A DNA stretch of 64,000 nt from Salvator merianae. Taxonomy: Eukaryota > Chordata > Lepidosauria > Squamata > Teiidae. Position 1 is the stretch's first letter, and the number at the start of each line of letters is the position of its first letter. The notes under the pieces were generated by a model. It was not told where the DNA came from. It was given only the letters and a program-made list of their open reading frames with translations, and made no database searches. Location: the NCBI GenBank assembly GCA_003586115.2, contig QVOM02000073.1:38924876-38988875 (forward strand). The letters run 5' to 3'. A program made the position numbers and the translations under genes. Below are positions 50,313-63,350 of this stretch, piece after piece.

Positions 50313-52399
50313 AGAAGATTCAAGCACATTGTTTTCAATGGCAGAATATTTGCATTGGCGTGCTGTCCCCATAGTTAAAGCTTATCCTATAGCAGGTGAC
50401 AATATCCAGATAACCTTGGCTGATTTCAAAACACTAAGTGGAGTTGGATCTGATTATTAATTGTGTGGACAACTGCCACAAAATTCTAGAACTATGGACT
50501 AGATTGGGAAGGTGGGTAAACATCATGGATGAAGGCATCGTCAAATGTGTATGCCTACCTAGAAAGCTCCATGAACGTGCTGATGTAGATTGTGTTCATA
50601 TGAAGCTAAAAGAGTGACCTATGGTTACTTAGCAGTCAGGATGGGGAAATGGCCATGGCCCAATAGCGGTCAATTCCTACTCACCCCTTGGAAAGATCTT
50701 TAGGCTGATTTTGGAGCATGACACTGATGACAACTGCTGGTAGAGTTCCAGATGCCTTTCTAGTCCATGACTTGGTACAGAACAGATTTTGCATTTGTTA
50801 TGAGTTAGAACAAAAGTCATGATTGCTCAGAACATTCTCAGTATTTCATTGCTACATCACCTCTTCTCCACTTTTGCTCTCCTGGAAAACAGAGCAAAAG
50901 ATTGAACACACTGTGTCCTAATGTTTTGCCTGGACACCAGCCTCAGCCTCAGGCAATCAAAATATGTACACATACGCTTTTGCACAGTCTGTCCTACCTT
51001 GTTGGCCCGTTGTGACAATAACAAAGGACAAAGGCATTGGAAATAGTATAAGCACAACACAGGGCAACAGCAGCAACATGAACAAAGTGCAAACAAGCCA
51101 TTCATTTGTCTCTTGCATCTCCAGCACACAAACAGAATCTGCCAGATACAAAGAGAGGCCAGAACAGTGCCAGTCTTGCCCTCCCTTCAAGCCCAGTGCA
51201 GCAAGAAACCCAAATGTGGCCCAGCAAGACCTGATTCTGCTTGGTGTAGCTGTTCTTGAGCACCACCAAGTTGTGATCAAATCCTAGTTGACTGCATGGG
51301 CACCTCCTTGCAATATTCTGAGTTACAGAAGTAGTTTGCCATTACCTACTTCTGAGGAGAGGTTGGGGATTGAACTGGCACTATTGGAGTAAATTAAAGT
51401 ATTCTAGAGTCTTAGATAAGACGCCTTCTACCACATTGTGAAACTGAGTTATGGATTCTATATGTTGGTAAAAAAATTTAAGTTGCAAATCTCAAGTAAC
51501 ACGTCCTGTGGGAAATACTATGTTATATCTTGTTACATATTGTCGACCTCATTTCCAAAACTGTGTATTCATAGCACCAGATACTGCTCTATTTCAAATA
51601 GGTGCAATTAACAAAATTATTGATTTAGTTCATTCCAAGCAAAGAGAACCCTCATCAGTTGTGGTTTCCTCATTTGCAGGACTCATTTATCTACTAAAGG
51701 AGCAATGAGTACTTTGGCAGGATCTCACATATCCATGAATGTCGACTTCCAAGACCAAAGATATAACTTTTGGAAAAGCAATTTCTTGTGAAAGAGATCT
51801 CTGAATGATTTCCAAGATTTGTAATATTTCTAATAGATACTTAACATGGTAGTAGACTGCAAGAATATCTTCCAGCATAGATATCAATATGACTTCTATA
51901 TACTTGATACAATTTAAATGAGGGAGACAAAATTCAGAAATAGGCAAACAGATTAAAATTGGAAAGAAACAAGACACTGCAGACAGAAAATGGATGCTTT
52001 GGCAGAGCTTCTGCATTTCAGTTTGTGTACATCTACATACTGCAGAGCTGAAAGGAGCTGAGTATTATGCCTGACTGGTTTATAAATAGAACGTAGATGC
52101 ATTTTCTGCAGAACGTTAGTGAACAAGTACTAATAGAAATTGTGTAATTAATGGCCAAGGCCCTACAAAGGGCAAAGAGAAATGGAGAAAAATGCTGCAT
52201 CAGGGCCCAGCCCTAGTCATCAACGTAAGATATGGCAGCAAGAAGAGAAGAAAAAAGATGCAAATGTTTCTTGGTACTATTCCAGCATGTTAACTGCAAA
52301 ACCTTGTAGATGGTATGTGTAAACGTTTCTAAAAATACTTTACCTTTTAGTGTCGTAGTGGAGGGTTCTTGGTGCAATTTCTTCAATGTATTTTACACA
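50313..52399. other. Intron segment, mostly unassigned
   Basis: Apart from the SINE at 51262-51385 nothing is recognised. A minus-strand frame at 50957-51280 has two hydrophobic runs but matches no family that I know. Confidence 0.4.
51262..51385 (-). repeat. tRNA-derived SINE, third copy, head truncated
   Basis: This shares the body segment (GTTGACTGCATGGGCACCTCC region and GTTTGCCATTACCTACTTCT on the + strand) with the copies at 3695 and 46770. It breaks off just before the A-box region at about 51385, so the tRNA-like promoter is incomplete. Confidence 0.65.
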
Positions 52400-53135
52400 G
52401 GGTCTTTCTGCTCTTCCCGTGCTGTGATCTGACCCAGGGGGTCTGGACCAGCGAGGGCCACTGGTCTAGATCATGGGATGACATGTTTGGAACAGCATCG
52501 TTTGCACAATGACGCTGGTTCAGATCAACCCCTGCATTCATCCCGAAGCTCACATGAGCTTTGGGATCAGTCTCTGAAGGCTCCAAAGGGCTAGGGAAAC
52601 TTCAAGGGAGTAGATACAGGCTAGATATTAGGAAAAACTTTCTGACCATAAGGGCAATCAGTCACTGGAACAGGTTACCACAGGAGGTGGTGGGCTCTCC
52701 TTCGCTGGAGGTCTTCAAGGAAAGGCTGGACAGATATCTGTCTGGGATGCTTTAGTGAATCCTGCATTGAGCAGGGGGTTGGACTCAATGACCCTGGAGG
52801 TCCCTTCCAACTCTATGATTCTATGATTCTAGGGGCAAAGTTTCCTAGCCTCAGAGCCCTGGGGAACTCATTTTGGCAGTATGGTTTGGTGTGCCACCAA
52901 AATGGATCTCCCATTGGTTTGAAAAATGGAGAATGCTTTCTGCATGCCTCTGTAATCCAGACCGGCCAGAGCTGATCTCCCCCATAATCTTCAATGTCAA
53001 GGACTGCCAGTAATCCAGATCAGGGCCCCCTTGATTTGGACTTTGCTCTGTCCTGTGTGAATGGAGTGTACCCACAATGGGCAGGGCCTCACTGATCTGC
53101 ACTAATATGTGGACCAGTGAAGACCTGAAGAGAAC
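52400..53135. mobile_element. MITE, family C, split by a CR1 insertion
   Basis: It starts GGGTCTTTCTGCTCTTCCCG and continues through AGCTCACATGAGCTTTGGGA. It is interrupted at about 52590 by a CR1 3' end finishing at 52832, and then resumes with AGTTTCCTAGCC and GTGTGCCACCAAAATGGATC. The flanking halves rejoin logically when compared with 57682-58203. The right terminus is diverged. Confidence 0.65.
52590..52832 (+). repeat. CR1 LINE 3' end inside a MITE
   Basis: It encodes a recognisable CR1 C terminus, YRLDIRKNFLTIRAISHWNR then LPQEVVGSPSLEVFKERLDR, in one open frame (52602-52755). The 3' UTR GGACTCAATGACCCTGGAGG follows and the octamer tail ATTCTATGATTCT ends at 52832. It is the best-preserved CR1 remnant here and splits a family C MITE. 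Confidence 0.9.
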
Positions 53136-53280
53136 CACAAGTGATCTTGTTTATCCAGATGGCACTATGAAATTGCTTTATTTTGTCAAGTATACTTCTG
53201 TTTGACTAGGTTAGATTCTGCATTGGATGGTAGATTGGACCACCAAGTGTACTAGGAACTTAGACTAATAGTCTAAAGGA

Positions 53281-53654
53281 GGCCCTGTCCCCTGCTAGTG
53301 TGCTTCACATGTGCAGGACAGAGCATAGACTGGAGGCCCCAAATGGTGTTCTGGTCTGGTCTACTGGTGTACCAGTGAATGGTATTCTGGAACAAAGAGG
53401 TGTATGGATGGCATACCTCTATGATCTGGTATACCATGAGACCCATTGCACCAGCACAAGACACCCCACCATGGTGGGTCCCCTGGACCTTTGGAGCTTT
53501 TAGAGCCCACCATATCAGGTCCAAAGCTGATGTAAGCTTTGGAATTGGCATGGTGGCTGGAACAGAAGAGGCTGTTCCACATCAGGAGCCACCCAGCCTA
53601 GCAAGGTCTGGTCTACTTGGTCCAATCCACTGAAGGCAAGTGGAGAAAGGCCCT
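53281..53654. mobile_element. MITE, family C-like
   Basis: It begins near AGGCCCTGTCCCCTGCTAGT and ends CAAGTGGAGAAAGGCCCT, an inverted terminal pair. It contains GATGTAAGCTTTGGAATTGG, a diverged version of the CACATGAGCTTTGGGAT block of family C. Boundaries are good on the right and approximate on the left. Confidence 0.55.
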
Positions 53655-53699
53655 AAGTCACAATATGGAGTGTTGTACTGTAATATTAACACACACAGT

Positions 53700-53880
53700 G
53701 ACAACACATTTCTTTACCCTAGCCTTTGGCTGAAGGGACAGTTCCCCTTCCCCTTTCAGGGACTGTTATTTATTGCTTACTGTATTTGTGATATTACTGT
53801 ATATTCGTTTTATTGTAGCCCACCCTGAGATCTCCAGATATAGGGTGAGATATAAATACAAACAAACAAATAATGGAACT
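53700..53880 (+). repeat. L2-type 3' end
   Basis: TACCCTAGCCTTTGGCTGAA, GCCCACCCTGAGATCTCCAG and GGGTGAGATATAAATAC followed by AAACAAACAAATAA form the same tail as at 13365-13541, with about the same internal spacing. Confidence 0.65.
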
Positions 53881-54796
53881 TTGTTCCTTAAGTTCATGGC
53901 AGACTCCCCTGCTAGTCAAATAAGGTTCAGGGAGGCATACCAGGCTGAATTGCATACATCGTTTATGCTGAAAAACAAAAGGAAAGTTAACACTTTTTGT
54001 CAGGAGCTAGCAAAGTGCTTCGACACAGTGAGTGAAAGTAAACAAATGGGACATTCCTAGGGCTGGACGTTTGTATTAGTCTTTTCCTTTTTAAATTTGT
54101 CTCAGCATTTTGCAGGTTGGACCTGGCTAGTATCCAGGTGGGAAGCCACCTGGTAAGATAGGTGTAGTACGCTAAGACAGGAAACTTTTAAAAAGTTCTG
54201 TAGAAGAAGGTAACAGCAAACTACTTCTATATTGCTGCCTAAAAAAACCGCACAGTGGCTGCAACCGGATGGGCAGACAAAGGAGCAGAATCTAGGGTGG
54301 GATGACCTGTCAAAAGTGAAATCAGTTTTCCTAAATTTGCCACAGAAAGCAGACACATTTTGGTTCAAGGGCTGAATTTGCCTTTCTCTAACTGTGTTGG
54401 ACCTCATGCTAGTTGTAGCTTGTTAAATAATTATTCAGATGGTGAAGGAGCAAAATGGTGCTGGAGTTAGTATGGAAGACCATCATATCAGCCCATCCTG
54501 CCACTGTGTACGTTTTATTTGTTCTGTTTGCTGTCACTGTGAATATTGGTAAGGTCTTCAGGGGTCTGAAATTTTTGCTCGGTGGCCATACCAATTGTGA
54601 TATAAATGAAATGCCATGGTGGGGTGATGATTGGAAAAGACGGTGCACTTGTGGCCTATTGATTACATGTTTACAAGAAGTCTGTAGGTAAAGCCCCACT
54701 TTTTATGGCAATCTGAAATCAGTAAAATCTGTGTTCTATATAAAGATTGCCTAAGTGTTTTATTAAGACACAGTATATCATTTTTGATCCTGAGTG

Positions 54797-55436
54797 TCAT
54801 AAGGACATAAGAGAAGCCCTGCCACAGCTCATCTAGTCCAGCATCTTGTTTCACACAGTGGCCCACCAATTGCTTCTGTCCATTCTCAAGCAGAAGATAA
54901 AGGCAAAATCTTCACCTGCTCTCAGCTGCCTGCAAAGAGCATTTAGAGGCATCCTGCCTGTCTCTCAAACATGGAGGCAAGACCTAGGCATCCACTATAG
55001 TAGCCGTTGATATACCTGTCCTCCATAAATTTGTCTGACCCTTTCTTAAAGCCATTCAGGTTAGTGGCAATCACACCTTGTCTGGTAATAAATTCCATAG
55101 ACAAGCAACCCACTGAGTGAAAAGGTACTACCCCTTGCCAGTTCTAACTTTCTTGCTCATCAGCGCTGTATGAGCGCCCCATGGTTCTAGTGTTATATGA
55201 TAGAGAAAAGAATTTTCTATTCATCTTTTCCACATTATGTATGATTTTAAAAGCTTCAGTCAGGTCACTTCTTAAACACCATCTTTCAAGACTGAATAGG
55301 CCTAAACGTTGCAACCTGATCTCATAAAGGAGGTGTTCCAACCCCCTGATCATTCTAGTTGTCCTTTTCTTCACTTTTTTTCAGTTTCATAATATCCTTT
55401 CTGAGGTGTGTGACCAGAATTGTACACAATATTTGA
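54797..55436 (-). pseudogene. CR1 LINE ORF2 C terminus and 3' UTR
   Basis: On the minus strand MIRGLEHLLYEIRLQRLGLF then SLERWCLRSDLTEAFKIIHN (55374 to 55240) is the conserved CR1 C-terminal motif. The 3' UTR follows, with phrases matching GGATGCCTCTAAATGCTCTT and GGGCCACTGTGTGAAACAAG at the left end. Truncated upstream at about 55436. Confidence 0.85.
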
Positions 55437-56085
55437 AATGTTGCCTCACTATAGGTTTATAAGAAACAAAATTATGCTTGCAGGTTTATTTTTTATTCCC
55501 TTCCTAACTATCTCCAGCATTGTCCTTACAGCCAATCAGAACTTTATTGAACAGCTAAGTTCACCTGCTTTACAGTTCTGTGGTTGTGTTACAAAAAGTT
55601 TGGCCAATTCAGATCTGTTGAATTGAGAAAGATGCACTACTTGGATGTTTACTCAAAGTTCCAGATGAATGTTTACTCCAAGCTTCATAGGGTTGTTTAT
55701 TCACAGCTCACTGTAAGGGTATGAAAACCAGGCATTCTAGGTGGCTCTGCTGAATTACTTTGGAATTGAACTGATTTGTAAAATCATATGCTGAAGATAA
55801 TGAAGCGTACTGAACTAATAGAGTAGTCCACATTTCATTTGTTTAGCTCTTGTACGCTAAAAATGGAACTGGAAAATGAGTGCATATTTCTTTTTTATTT
55901 TTATCCCAGTTCTGCCACTGAGCTGGATTTCACTTTTACTGGTTCCATGCCATCCATATGAATGCATTGGCACAAATTCTCATACACCACATTTGTATGT
56001 ATATGCCTTTATGTATGTACAGATCCATTAATACAGTAGATGTGCAAATACATGCATTTGAATTTTATACAAATTAGTCATATTT

Positions 56086-57270
56086 GGCCGCGTTCCGACA
56101 CAGCATTTAATCAATTTACAGGCTGTCTTCAGTTCCCGCTGGCCCGACATGATCTTGCCATTCCGTAGTTTTTCTGGACTAAATCGGCAAAATCCGGACT
56201 ACTTTGTATTTGGATTTAATGAGTTCTCAAGCCATTCCAGATCGCTAGCGCACTTTACTTTGTGATGTGGGAATGGGGAAGGAGACTATTTGGGAGGGAC
56301 TGTACTTTTTGGGGGGCGTGCAGAGGGAGGGATCCCCATTTTGTGCCGTCCAATGACAGACTTTGTGGGTGGGCAGGAATCACAGTAGTTTCCTCTGCCT
56401 CCATTATCCCCCCTTCCGTCGCTGCCAGGGGAAAAGAAACCGTCCTCCTTTTTACTTTGCTAAGCTGCGGTCCTTTCTCTTTCTTTATCCCCCATTCAAC
56501 ACTGCCAGGAAGAAATTAAAGGCTTCCTCCACTTCCGTTTGCTCTTTAAACCAAAAAATAAACTGCGCCTGTTTGGGGTTGCAGTCCTCTTGCCCCAGCA
56601 AAGAACCCACTCAAGGTGGGTTTTGCAATTGGCAGCACACAGCTACACAGTGGGGACACATGCCGCTGCGGATGTCTCGGGGGGAGATGAGGCAGAGTCC
56701 ATTTGCTGGCGATGAACTGCACTATCAAGATAATAGAGCCCCCCCCATGTTCCCTCCCCATGTTTCCCCTTCGTCACGGACCTCTCCCTGCTTTTGCGCT
56801 ACTTTTAAATTGCGCAATTGCACAAAAGTGCACTTGCAAGGGAGCAGAAATCACCATCAGCCCTTTAAAAAGCTTAATTGTGCAGTACACATAGTTTTAA
56901 AGTTTTGCTTGTGTAGATAGGGGCTGTAGTGGGGAGAAGGAACAAATGGTGAATGACTAGTAATGCTGTCACATGAATCCATGTTCTGAGGCAGCAGCAG
57001 GGACATATGGAGAGCGGAGCTTGACTTTCCCGCCCCTGTGATGTCAGGATTTCAACGTTGAGACTGCAGCCAATCACTGACTGCACATGGAGGAGAATTT
57101 GACAAGGGGTGGAGGCAGAAACGTACTGTTTCTCCATGTCAAGCACGGGAAATGTCAGTGTGGGAACGAGCAAGTACGAATTGAATCTGTGTTAAACTGC
57201 AACTGTGGGAACGATCAGAAGACGAATTCAGTCCTTGTACTTTTCTGATCTGGATTAAATTTACGATGTG
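56086..57270 (-). mobile_element. Same transposon family, inverted copy 2
   Basis: On the + strand it starts GGCCGCGTTCCGACACAGC, the complement of the right end of copy 1. It then runs backwards through GACATGATCTTGCCATTCCG, CCGTCCAATGACAGACTTTG and ACGGGAAATGTCAGTGTGGG to CTGATCTGGATTAAATTTAC. It carries a middle segment of about 150 bp (around 56580-56730) that is absent from copy 1. The last few bases of the distal terminal repeat are degraded. Confidence 0.8.
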
Positions 57271-57681
57271 CATGTCTATTTGAAAAAAACGTATGGAAAT
57301 CTATACAAATTTCATACAGATTAGAAGTCCAGTCACATTGGAAGCCCTGGGTATGGAAAAAATGTGGGGAAGGGACTGGCAAAGACCTATTGTTGTTGCA
57401 CCAAGTCCAAAGTTTTAAATATAAAATTTATTATTTAAGAGTACAGATGTTTTGCCCTTCAGGCCAAAAATCTATGTACATGTAATATAGGGACTTTTTT
57501 TCTGTTTGGTAAAAATGCAAAAATACGACTTTGACAAGGCTTCAATGTTCCCTTTAATTTTTGACGTCAGAGCTCAGTCATTGCAGTCTTAGCCAGAAGG
57601 CTTAGGACTGCTAGCAGCATCCCCCACTGAAGGTTCCCCTTGCAAGGTTTGGCTTACTAGGTTCTTTGGCTCTGCACCCAT

Positions 57682-58203
57682 GGGCTGTCTCTGCACTTAT
57701 GGGTCCCTGTTCAGAATCACTGGGTCTGGAGCAGCCAGGCCTGTGGATTCTGAACATGGCAGGGTATGGGTGGGGTTAGTGCCATCTGTGTGGACCAGCC
57801 CACGCCATGACCTCAAAGCTCACATGAGCTTTGTGGCCATACTCCCATGCCTGCAAGGGCTAGGAAGAAAAGTTACTAGCCTTGGGACTTCTGGGGGATG
57901 TATTTCAGCAGCACGCTATGGCACACCACTGAAATACATCCCTTGGTAATCCTGAACCTGGGAGGCATGCTTTCTGCACACTTTCCATATTCTGGGTCAG
58001 GGCTCTTGGTCCACTGGTAGACCCAATTAAACAGGCCTACAAATCCCAGTCAGGCCTTTCCTGATAGGGATCACACTCAGCCTAAAGGAGATAGAGAAGA
58101 CCACTGGGTCCTCTTAGATCTGCATTAACATGCAAATCTATCTGGACCAAAACCTTACCATGGGGGCCCTTAATCCGGATTAAAGGCCTATGCAGAAAGG
58201 GCC
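57682..58203. mobile_element. MITE, family C, full length
   Basis: The left end is GGGCTGTCTCTGCACTTA and the right end is CTATGCAGAAAGGGCC; they are inverted repeats. The interior has CCTCAAAGCTCACATGAGCT, CAAGGGCTAGGAAGAAAAGT and CGCTATGGCACACCACTGAA, all shared with the other family C copies. A subterminal AATCCGGATTAAAGG palindrome precedes the right terminus. Non-coding. Confidence 0.7.
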
Positions 58204-59891
58204 GTGGAAAAAGCTTAAGTACCCTCCATGGGGTCTTGGATCTGCTCTTTGGCTACTACAAAGGGCTTTTTGAGAAGCCACAGGAGTGGATGACTGTTCC
58301 ATCATTGCTACTATATTGAGTGTGTGGACATCTTCCTGTGAAAAGAAAAGGTGGGAAATGCTAGTGGACGTGCTAGTGCTATGTGAATTGTGTGTTTGAT
58401 AAAGTGCACAAGAGGAAACTGCTTGAAAGAAAGAGCCACCAGAGGGTCAATGACTCACTTAATTGGCACCACTCAGCACGGCTAGATTACAGGCTGCCTC
58501 TGGGGGAAGCTGTGGAGGAAGTGAGCTCTGAGCTTGTAAAGCAGCCAGCCCAGCCGAGTCTGACGAAAGGCAGGTTACCAACTACAATCTCCTCAATTAT
58601 TGTTGTTGCCAGCAGTACCTGTTCTGCAGCTACCACTGCTGTCTGAGAAGCTTTTGCCCTCAGTTGAAGATAAGGGAATGAGGCAAGATGGCACAGTGAG
58701 TCAATGGGCTGCCAGAAGGAGCCTGGGCTCTGATGTTGCGCCTGGCCCTGAGGATGGAGAAGTGACCATGCTCTCCTTACCACAACCCTCTGAAGTAAAA
58801 AGTCCTCAGAGAAGATAGAAAAGTTCAAACACCCCCTTCAAGGTCTCTTCTGCCTCACCCCTTCCCAAAAACTGGAGCAGGAAGGGAAGTGTGGGTCACC
58901 TGGTTGCTGCTCCTGGCTGGCAAGTCCCTTTGAAGGAACTTGCACCTGTCGCCTCCTGCTCTGCAGCCTGCAGGCCACCTGCTCAGAGGGCAGTAAGGCA
59001 AAAAGATGCCCTTCCTTTCTCTACCACAGGTGCCCCTAGAGCTCCTGGGTGTCTAGTGCCAGACTCTGCCACTGCTGCTACCACCACCATCTTGTTGATC
59101 TGGACATGAGCAAACCTTCATGCTGGCCTGCCCTGGTCAAGGTGGGAAGCAACTGAGGCCATGGGGACAGTGTTGGGAGGCAAGAAAGAACCAGGATGAG
59201 AGCAAGCTCAGGCACCAAAAGTTTCATTTTTGCTACCCCATGAAGTTGCCACCTGAGATAAGTGCCCTCCCCCCTATGAGGCCCTTGGCTCCCTATTGAA
59301 GTTGAGCAGCCGTGAAATTTCTTTACCATTCCTGATCTGGAAAACAGCAGTGCTGGAGACATGGAGCTTTGTTTTATATCATGGTGAGTACTTTTCAAGA
59401 CAAAGGCAGGCGTAGCATTTTTCATAACAGAAGGGCTACTGGAAAAGCATTCTCACAATGTACATGGCAAAAATAACTTCTCTTCAAAGGCAGTATGGAG
59501 GGGAGGCTGGCCATATATAATAATGATTAATTGGTTATCTATGGGGCCGCCAAGAAACTTTCCCCTGCTCCTTAAAACAAAAGTAGCAATCAGGAAAGCC
59601 AACACGTAAATGTTGAAACATGCATGGTGATTTTTATTAATAATTTTACCTAATTTTCTCATAGTTTATTCATGGACTCCTGTGTATGTTTTGTGGGGGG
59701 GATGAGAGGTGAGGTTTAAAGACCAAAGATGTGTTCTGATATACATTAGGTAGTGACATCGTGGCAGGCCACACATCTGATGTAGAAGCTGAAGAGAAAG
59801 CCAAATACTAAAGCAAGAAAATGGCTGGCTGAAGGGGAAAAAAATAAGATGAGTCACAAGAATATCAGACAAGGAAAATGCATGTGATATA

Positions 59892-59998
59892 CAATCACCC
59901 CTCAAATAATGCAATCTTTACACAGTGTGGTTTTGCTTTTTCACTGTGGTAAAATGTAACTGTATGGTATAAAACCATGCTTATACAGGATTGCATTA
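59892..59998. repeat. Possible pogo/Tigger-like MITE fragment
   Basis: ACAATCACCCCTCAAATAAT followed by GCAATC and the mirrored TGCATT at 59990-59998 resembles one decayed pogo-type terminal repeat pair. Weak; ends approximate. Confidence 0.3.
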
Positions 59999-60269
59999 CA
60001 GAAGTAATTGCCAGCAGTGTAAACTTGGCAGTTAGGGGAACTAGTGTTTCCTTAACACAATCTGCACAATTGTTTCCTGCAATGGAAGCACTACATTATA
60101 TGATGGACAACTGTACATGTTCTGTATTACATTATTGTTGATGATTGTTATCTTTAGATTTACATTGTGCCCTATATAAGGTTTCAGAGTTACTTCAAAT
60201 AGAACAAAAATTATAATAAGATGCAGTAAAATCATAGCAAGGAAAACATACAATGGAGAATCCTGTGGC

Positions 60270-60600
60270 TGCATCCACACAGGATGAAGGAAGTTTCCAG
60301 TCAAGGACTGAAGGGGGTATGCTTGCAGCACCCTCAGGCATGCTGTGTGCCTCTGAGAGCCAGAAGGTGCTCTTGAAGGAGTCATTCCCACACAGGAAGA
60401 GCAATTCTGAAAGTGCTTGCTGCCCTTAGGCACTCAAGCTGTGACTATAACGATGGATAGAGGTGGTGTGAACAATTTATCTGCAGTGTGTATCACATGG
60501 TCTTTTGAGATGTGTGGGAAATAGGCCGTTTTCTGTGTGTCCCCAGACAGGGCTGTGATGTAACTTCAAAATCAGGGAAATTTCATTTGTCAGTGTTGAA
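60270..60600. repeat. Unclassified dispersed repeat, copy 2
   Basis: Colinear with 17500-17880 at several short blocks, notably the GAGCAATTCTG block and the TGTAACTTCAAAA block. Diverged; boundaries unknown. Confidence 0.45.
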
Positions 60601-62039
60601 GTTTTCAAGATCAGGTCAAACAGACTATAAACCATGTTGTGGGGGTGCATAAGTAGAAAATAATAATGGGAACCAATATTGACTTTCTTTCATGCTGGCT
60701 TCTTTGGGCAGTATTCTTGCTCTATCACACCTCAAAAAGAGACAGATCCAGGTGGCAGGCAGTTCTGATCCTCCTTGGTCTCACAGATCATTCCTGAAGC
60801 CAGCAGGCAGTACCTGGAAGGGTGGGATAGAGAAAAAAGAAGTAGGTTGTCTGAAGATGGGTCCAGTAATGCTCTACTGCACTGCTGCTTTCAGAAAACA
60901 ATCTTGCAAAATTGTCTTGCTGATATTTAAATAACTTTGCATCTGCATGGTGAGCAGTAATTTAGTGAGTTGTGGAGCTGGGCCTGAAGAAAATGGAGAT
61001 GGTCCATTCTTGAGAATTCCTGGCTACCTCTGGTGAGAGGGAAAGAGGTTTCAGGTGCAGCTGTATCTAGGCATGATGGATGAATGCCCAGCTGTCGTTA
61101 CCTCTCATTCTTATCATTGTTATGGTGATTATGAAACTACAGCTACTGCTTCAGGCATAGGTTTGCAGAATAGCTCTTATTGCTGCAACTCATTGGGCAC
61201 CATGGGAGCAGTCATCACCAATAGGCGGGCACTGTCATCTTTCTGACCATTGTCCCTAGTATTTACTATATTTTTGATTTTGCTGTTGCTGCCTTTTCAC
61301 TTACCTCTCTTGTAAGCATGACAGCAGCTGCAGAAGACAGAAGAAGAAGAAGAAAGATAGTCATCACTTGCTTTTTCCTATACTTGATGTTGTGGATCAA
61401 ATTCAGCCCAAACAGAGAGGTCATGAAAATGGACAGTTATGATGGTGACAAGATGTGGCCTCCAACTGAGGCAAGGGTTTAGGAGTGTATAGCTAGATAC
61501 TTCATAAGTATGTCTGTGGACTTCTCTTTTGATTTTTTGAGTCAAACAGATTAAAGGCTGTAACTTGTTCGACAATATGTGCTGTTGAACTCACTGAGCT
61601 TTACAGTAAACAGGTATATGGTTGTTGTCCAGTCAAGTAAAAAGCAAGTAACTTTCTAGTGCAACAGGAACACAAATAAAGGGAGAAGATATAGGATGGT
61701 TCATTTTGTTCCTTTAAATCTCAGCACAAAAACTGTTCCTGCCTTTGCTTCTTTGGCAAGGTAAGAAGCTGGCAATGGCTTCCTTTTTCAGTGGTTCATT
61801 CATTATCAGCTGTATCTTTCAGGATACATAGCTCATGAAAGGAAAAGATTTGGCAGCTGTTTGTGCCATTTCAGTTACAGTATAGGTGACAAACTAGTCT
61901 GCTGACAGGGAGAGGTTCTTCAGAACATGGATTTCAATATTATTTAGATATTTAGAATGAAGTGAATACAACTGAGCAACCACAGACAAGACTTTAAGAA
62001 TTTGTCTATTCACACTTTTGGAGAATGGATTCAGGATCC

Positions 62040-63350
62040 ATTCTTTCCAAAGACATGTGTTCTAAATCTGTTGGACCAGCCGGAGATGAAGGTAGGCACT
62101 CCTGCCTACTGCTGCCACATGAGCCTCAAGTGACAGTGATGAATCCAAGAGCACTCCTACGTTGTGTGCCAGTTCTTTCTGGGACAAGGCAATCTCAGAC
62201 AGAACTGGGTGCCACTTAACCTCCTGGACATAAGATCCCATGACAAACATAACTTCCATCTTCTCTGGATTCAGTTTTAGTTTATTGGTCCTCATCCAAC
62301 CCATTATTGACTCCGGGCAATGATCAAGTATCTAAACGAATAGAAATAGGAGTAGAAATAGAGTTGGGTGTCATCAGCATACTGATGACATTCCACTCCA
62401 AATCCCCAGATGACCTCTCCCAGAGACTTAATATAAATGTTGAAAAGTATAGGGGACAGAACACCTGCAGAATTTCAGATGAGATTTCCCAAGCTGTTGG
62501 ACAGTAGCTCCCCATTGCTACTTTCTGGAGCCTACACTGGAAATGGGAAGAGAACCAAGGTAAAACAGTACCTCCCAATCCTCATTCCTACAGTAACTCC
62601 AGCATGATACTGCGGTTGATAGCAACAGAGGTTGCTGAAAGATCCATGAGAACCAAGCGGTTTTTGTTGCCCTGTTCCTCTCTCATCAGAGTGACCAAGG
62701 CAGTCTGAAGCCAGACTGGAATTGATCTAGATCACAGTGTTTCCTCCAAGCATGCCTGCAGCTGGGTAGCCACCACTCTCTCCAGGACTGTGCTCCAAGG
62801 GGGGTATTAGCAACTGGACAGTAGTATTTAATACCTCTGGATCCAGGAAAGTCCTCTTAAGGAAGTGGTGGACTACAACATTCTTAAGTGCCAATGGCAT
62901 CTCCCCCACCCACAAGGAGGCACTTATCACTTCTGGATCCACTCAGCCATACTCCCTTGGGTAGCTTTTATTAGCCCTGATGGATAAGGGTGAAGGAGAC
63001 AAAGTAGCTGGCCAAACCTCTGCAAGCAGCTCATCCACTTTCTCAGACCACAATAACTAAAACTGCTGCCAAATAACAGGATGACGTGGTGCTCTGGACA
63101 CCTCCGTGAGACTACTTTCAACTGTGGAGTCCAGTACCTGCGAATCTGAGCAGCTTTGTCCTGAAAGTGCTTAGTAAATTAATCACAGCAAGTCTCTGAG
63201 GATGGTATAACTGGATCACTGAGGCTAGATGATAATAGCCTTTAATCACCCAGAATAGCTCTGCTGGATAATTGCTTGAGGATACAATGGAGGTGAAGAA
63301 GTAAGCCTTCTTCACAGTCACTACCACCATGTGGTAGGCATAATGGTGTG
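62040..63350 (-). pseudogene. L2 LINE reverse-transcriptase relic
   Basis: On the minus strand, from right to left, broken frames give a conserved L2 ORF2 series: KKAYFFTSIVSSSNYPAELF (near 63300), ALKNVVVHHFLKRTFLDPEV (near 62880), an LDQFQSGFR-like stretch with REEQGNKNRLVLMDLSAT (62640-62720), VLPWFSSHFQ (62550), and finally MRTNKLKLNPEKMEVMFVMG with LAHNVGVLLDSSLSLEAHVA (62100-62300). Several frameshifts and stops are present; the element is dead. Confidence 0.85.

Larger units (their letters stand above)
58204..62039. other. Intron segment, mostly unassigned
   Basis: GC-richer DNA at 58480-59110 has overlapping open frames on both strands without motifs. Other contents listed separately are the repeat at 60270 and the weak MITE fragment at 59892. 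Confidence 0.4.

Noticed and set aside
50957..51280. 107-codon minus-strand frame with hydrophobic runs, considered as a membrane protein exon
   Set aside because: No recognisable family motif, no convincing splice sites, and another frame is open across the same DNA on the + strand.
56262..56920. 185-codon + frame in the inverted transposon copy
   Set aside because: The corresponding frame is not kept in the copies at 41708 or 44217, so it is not under coding constraint.
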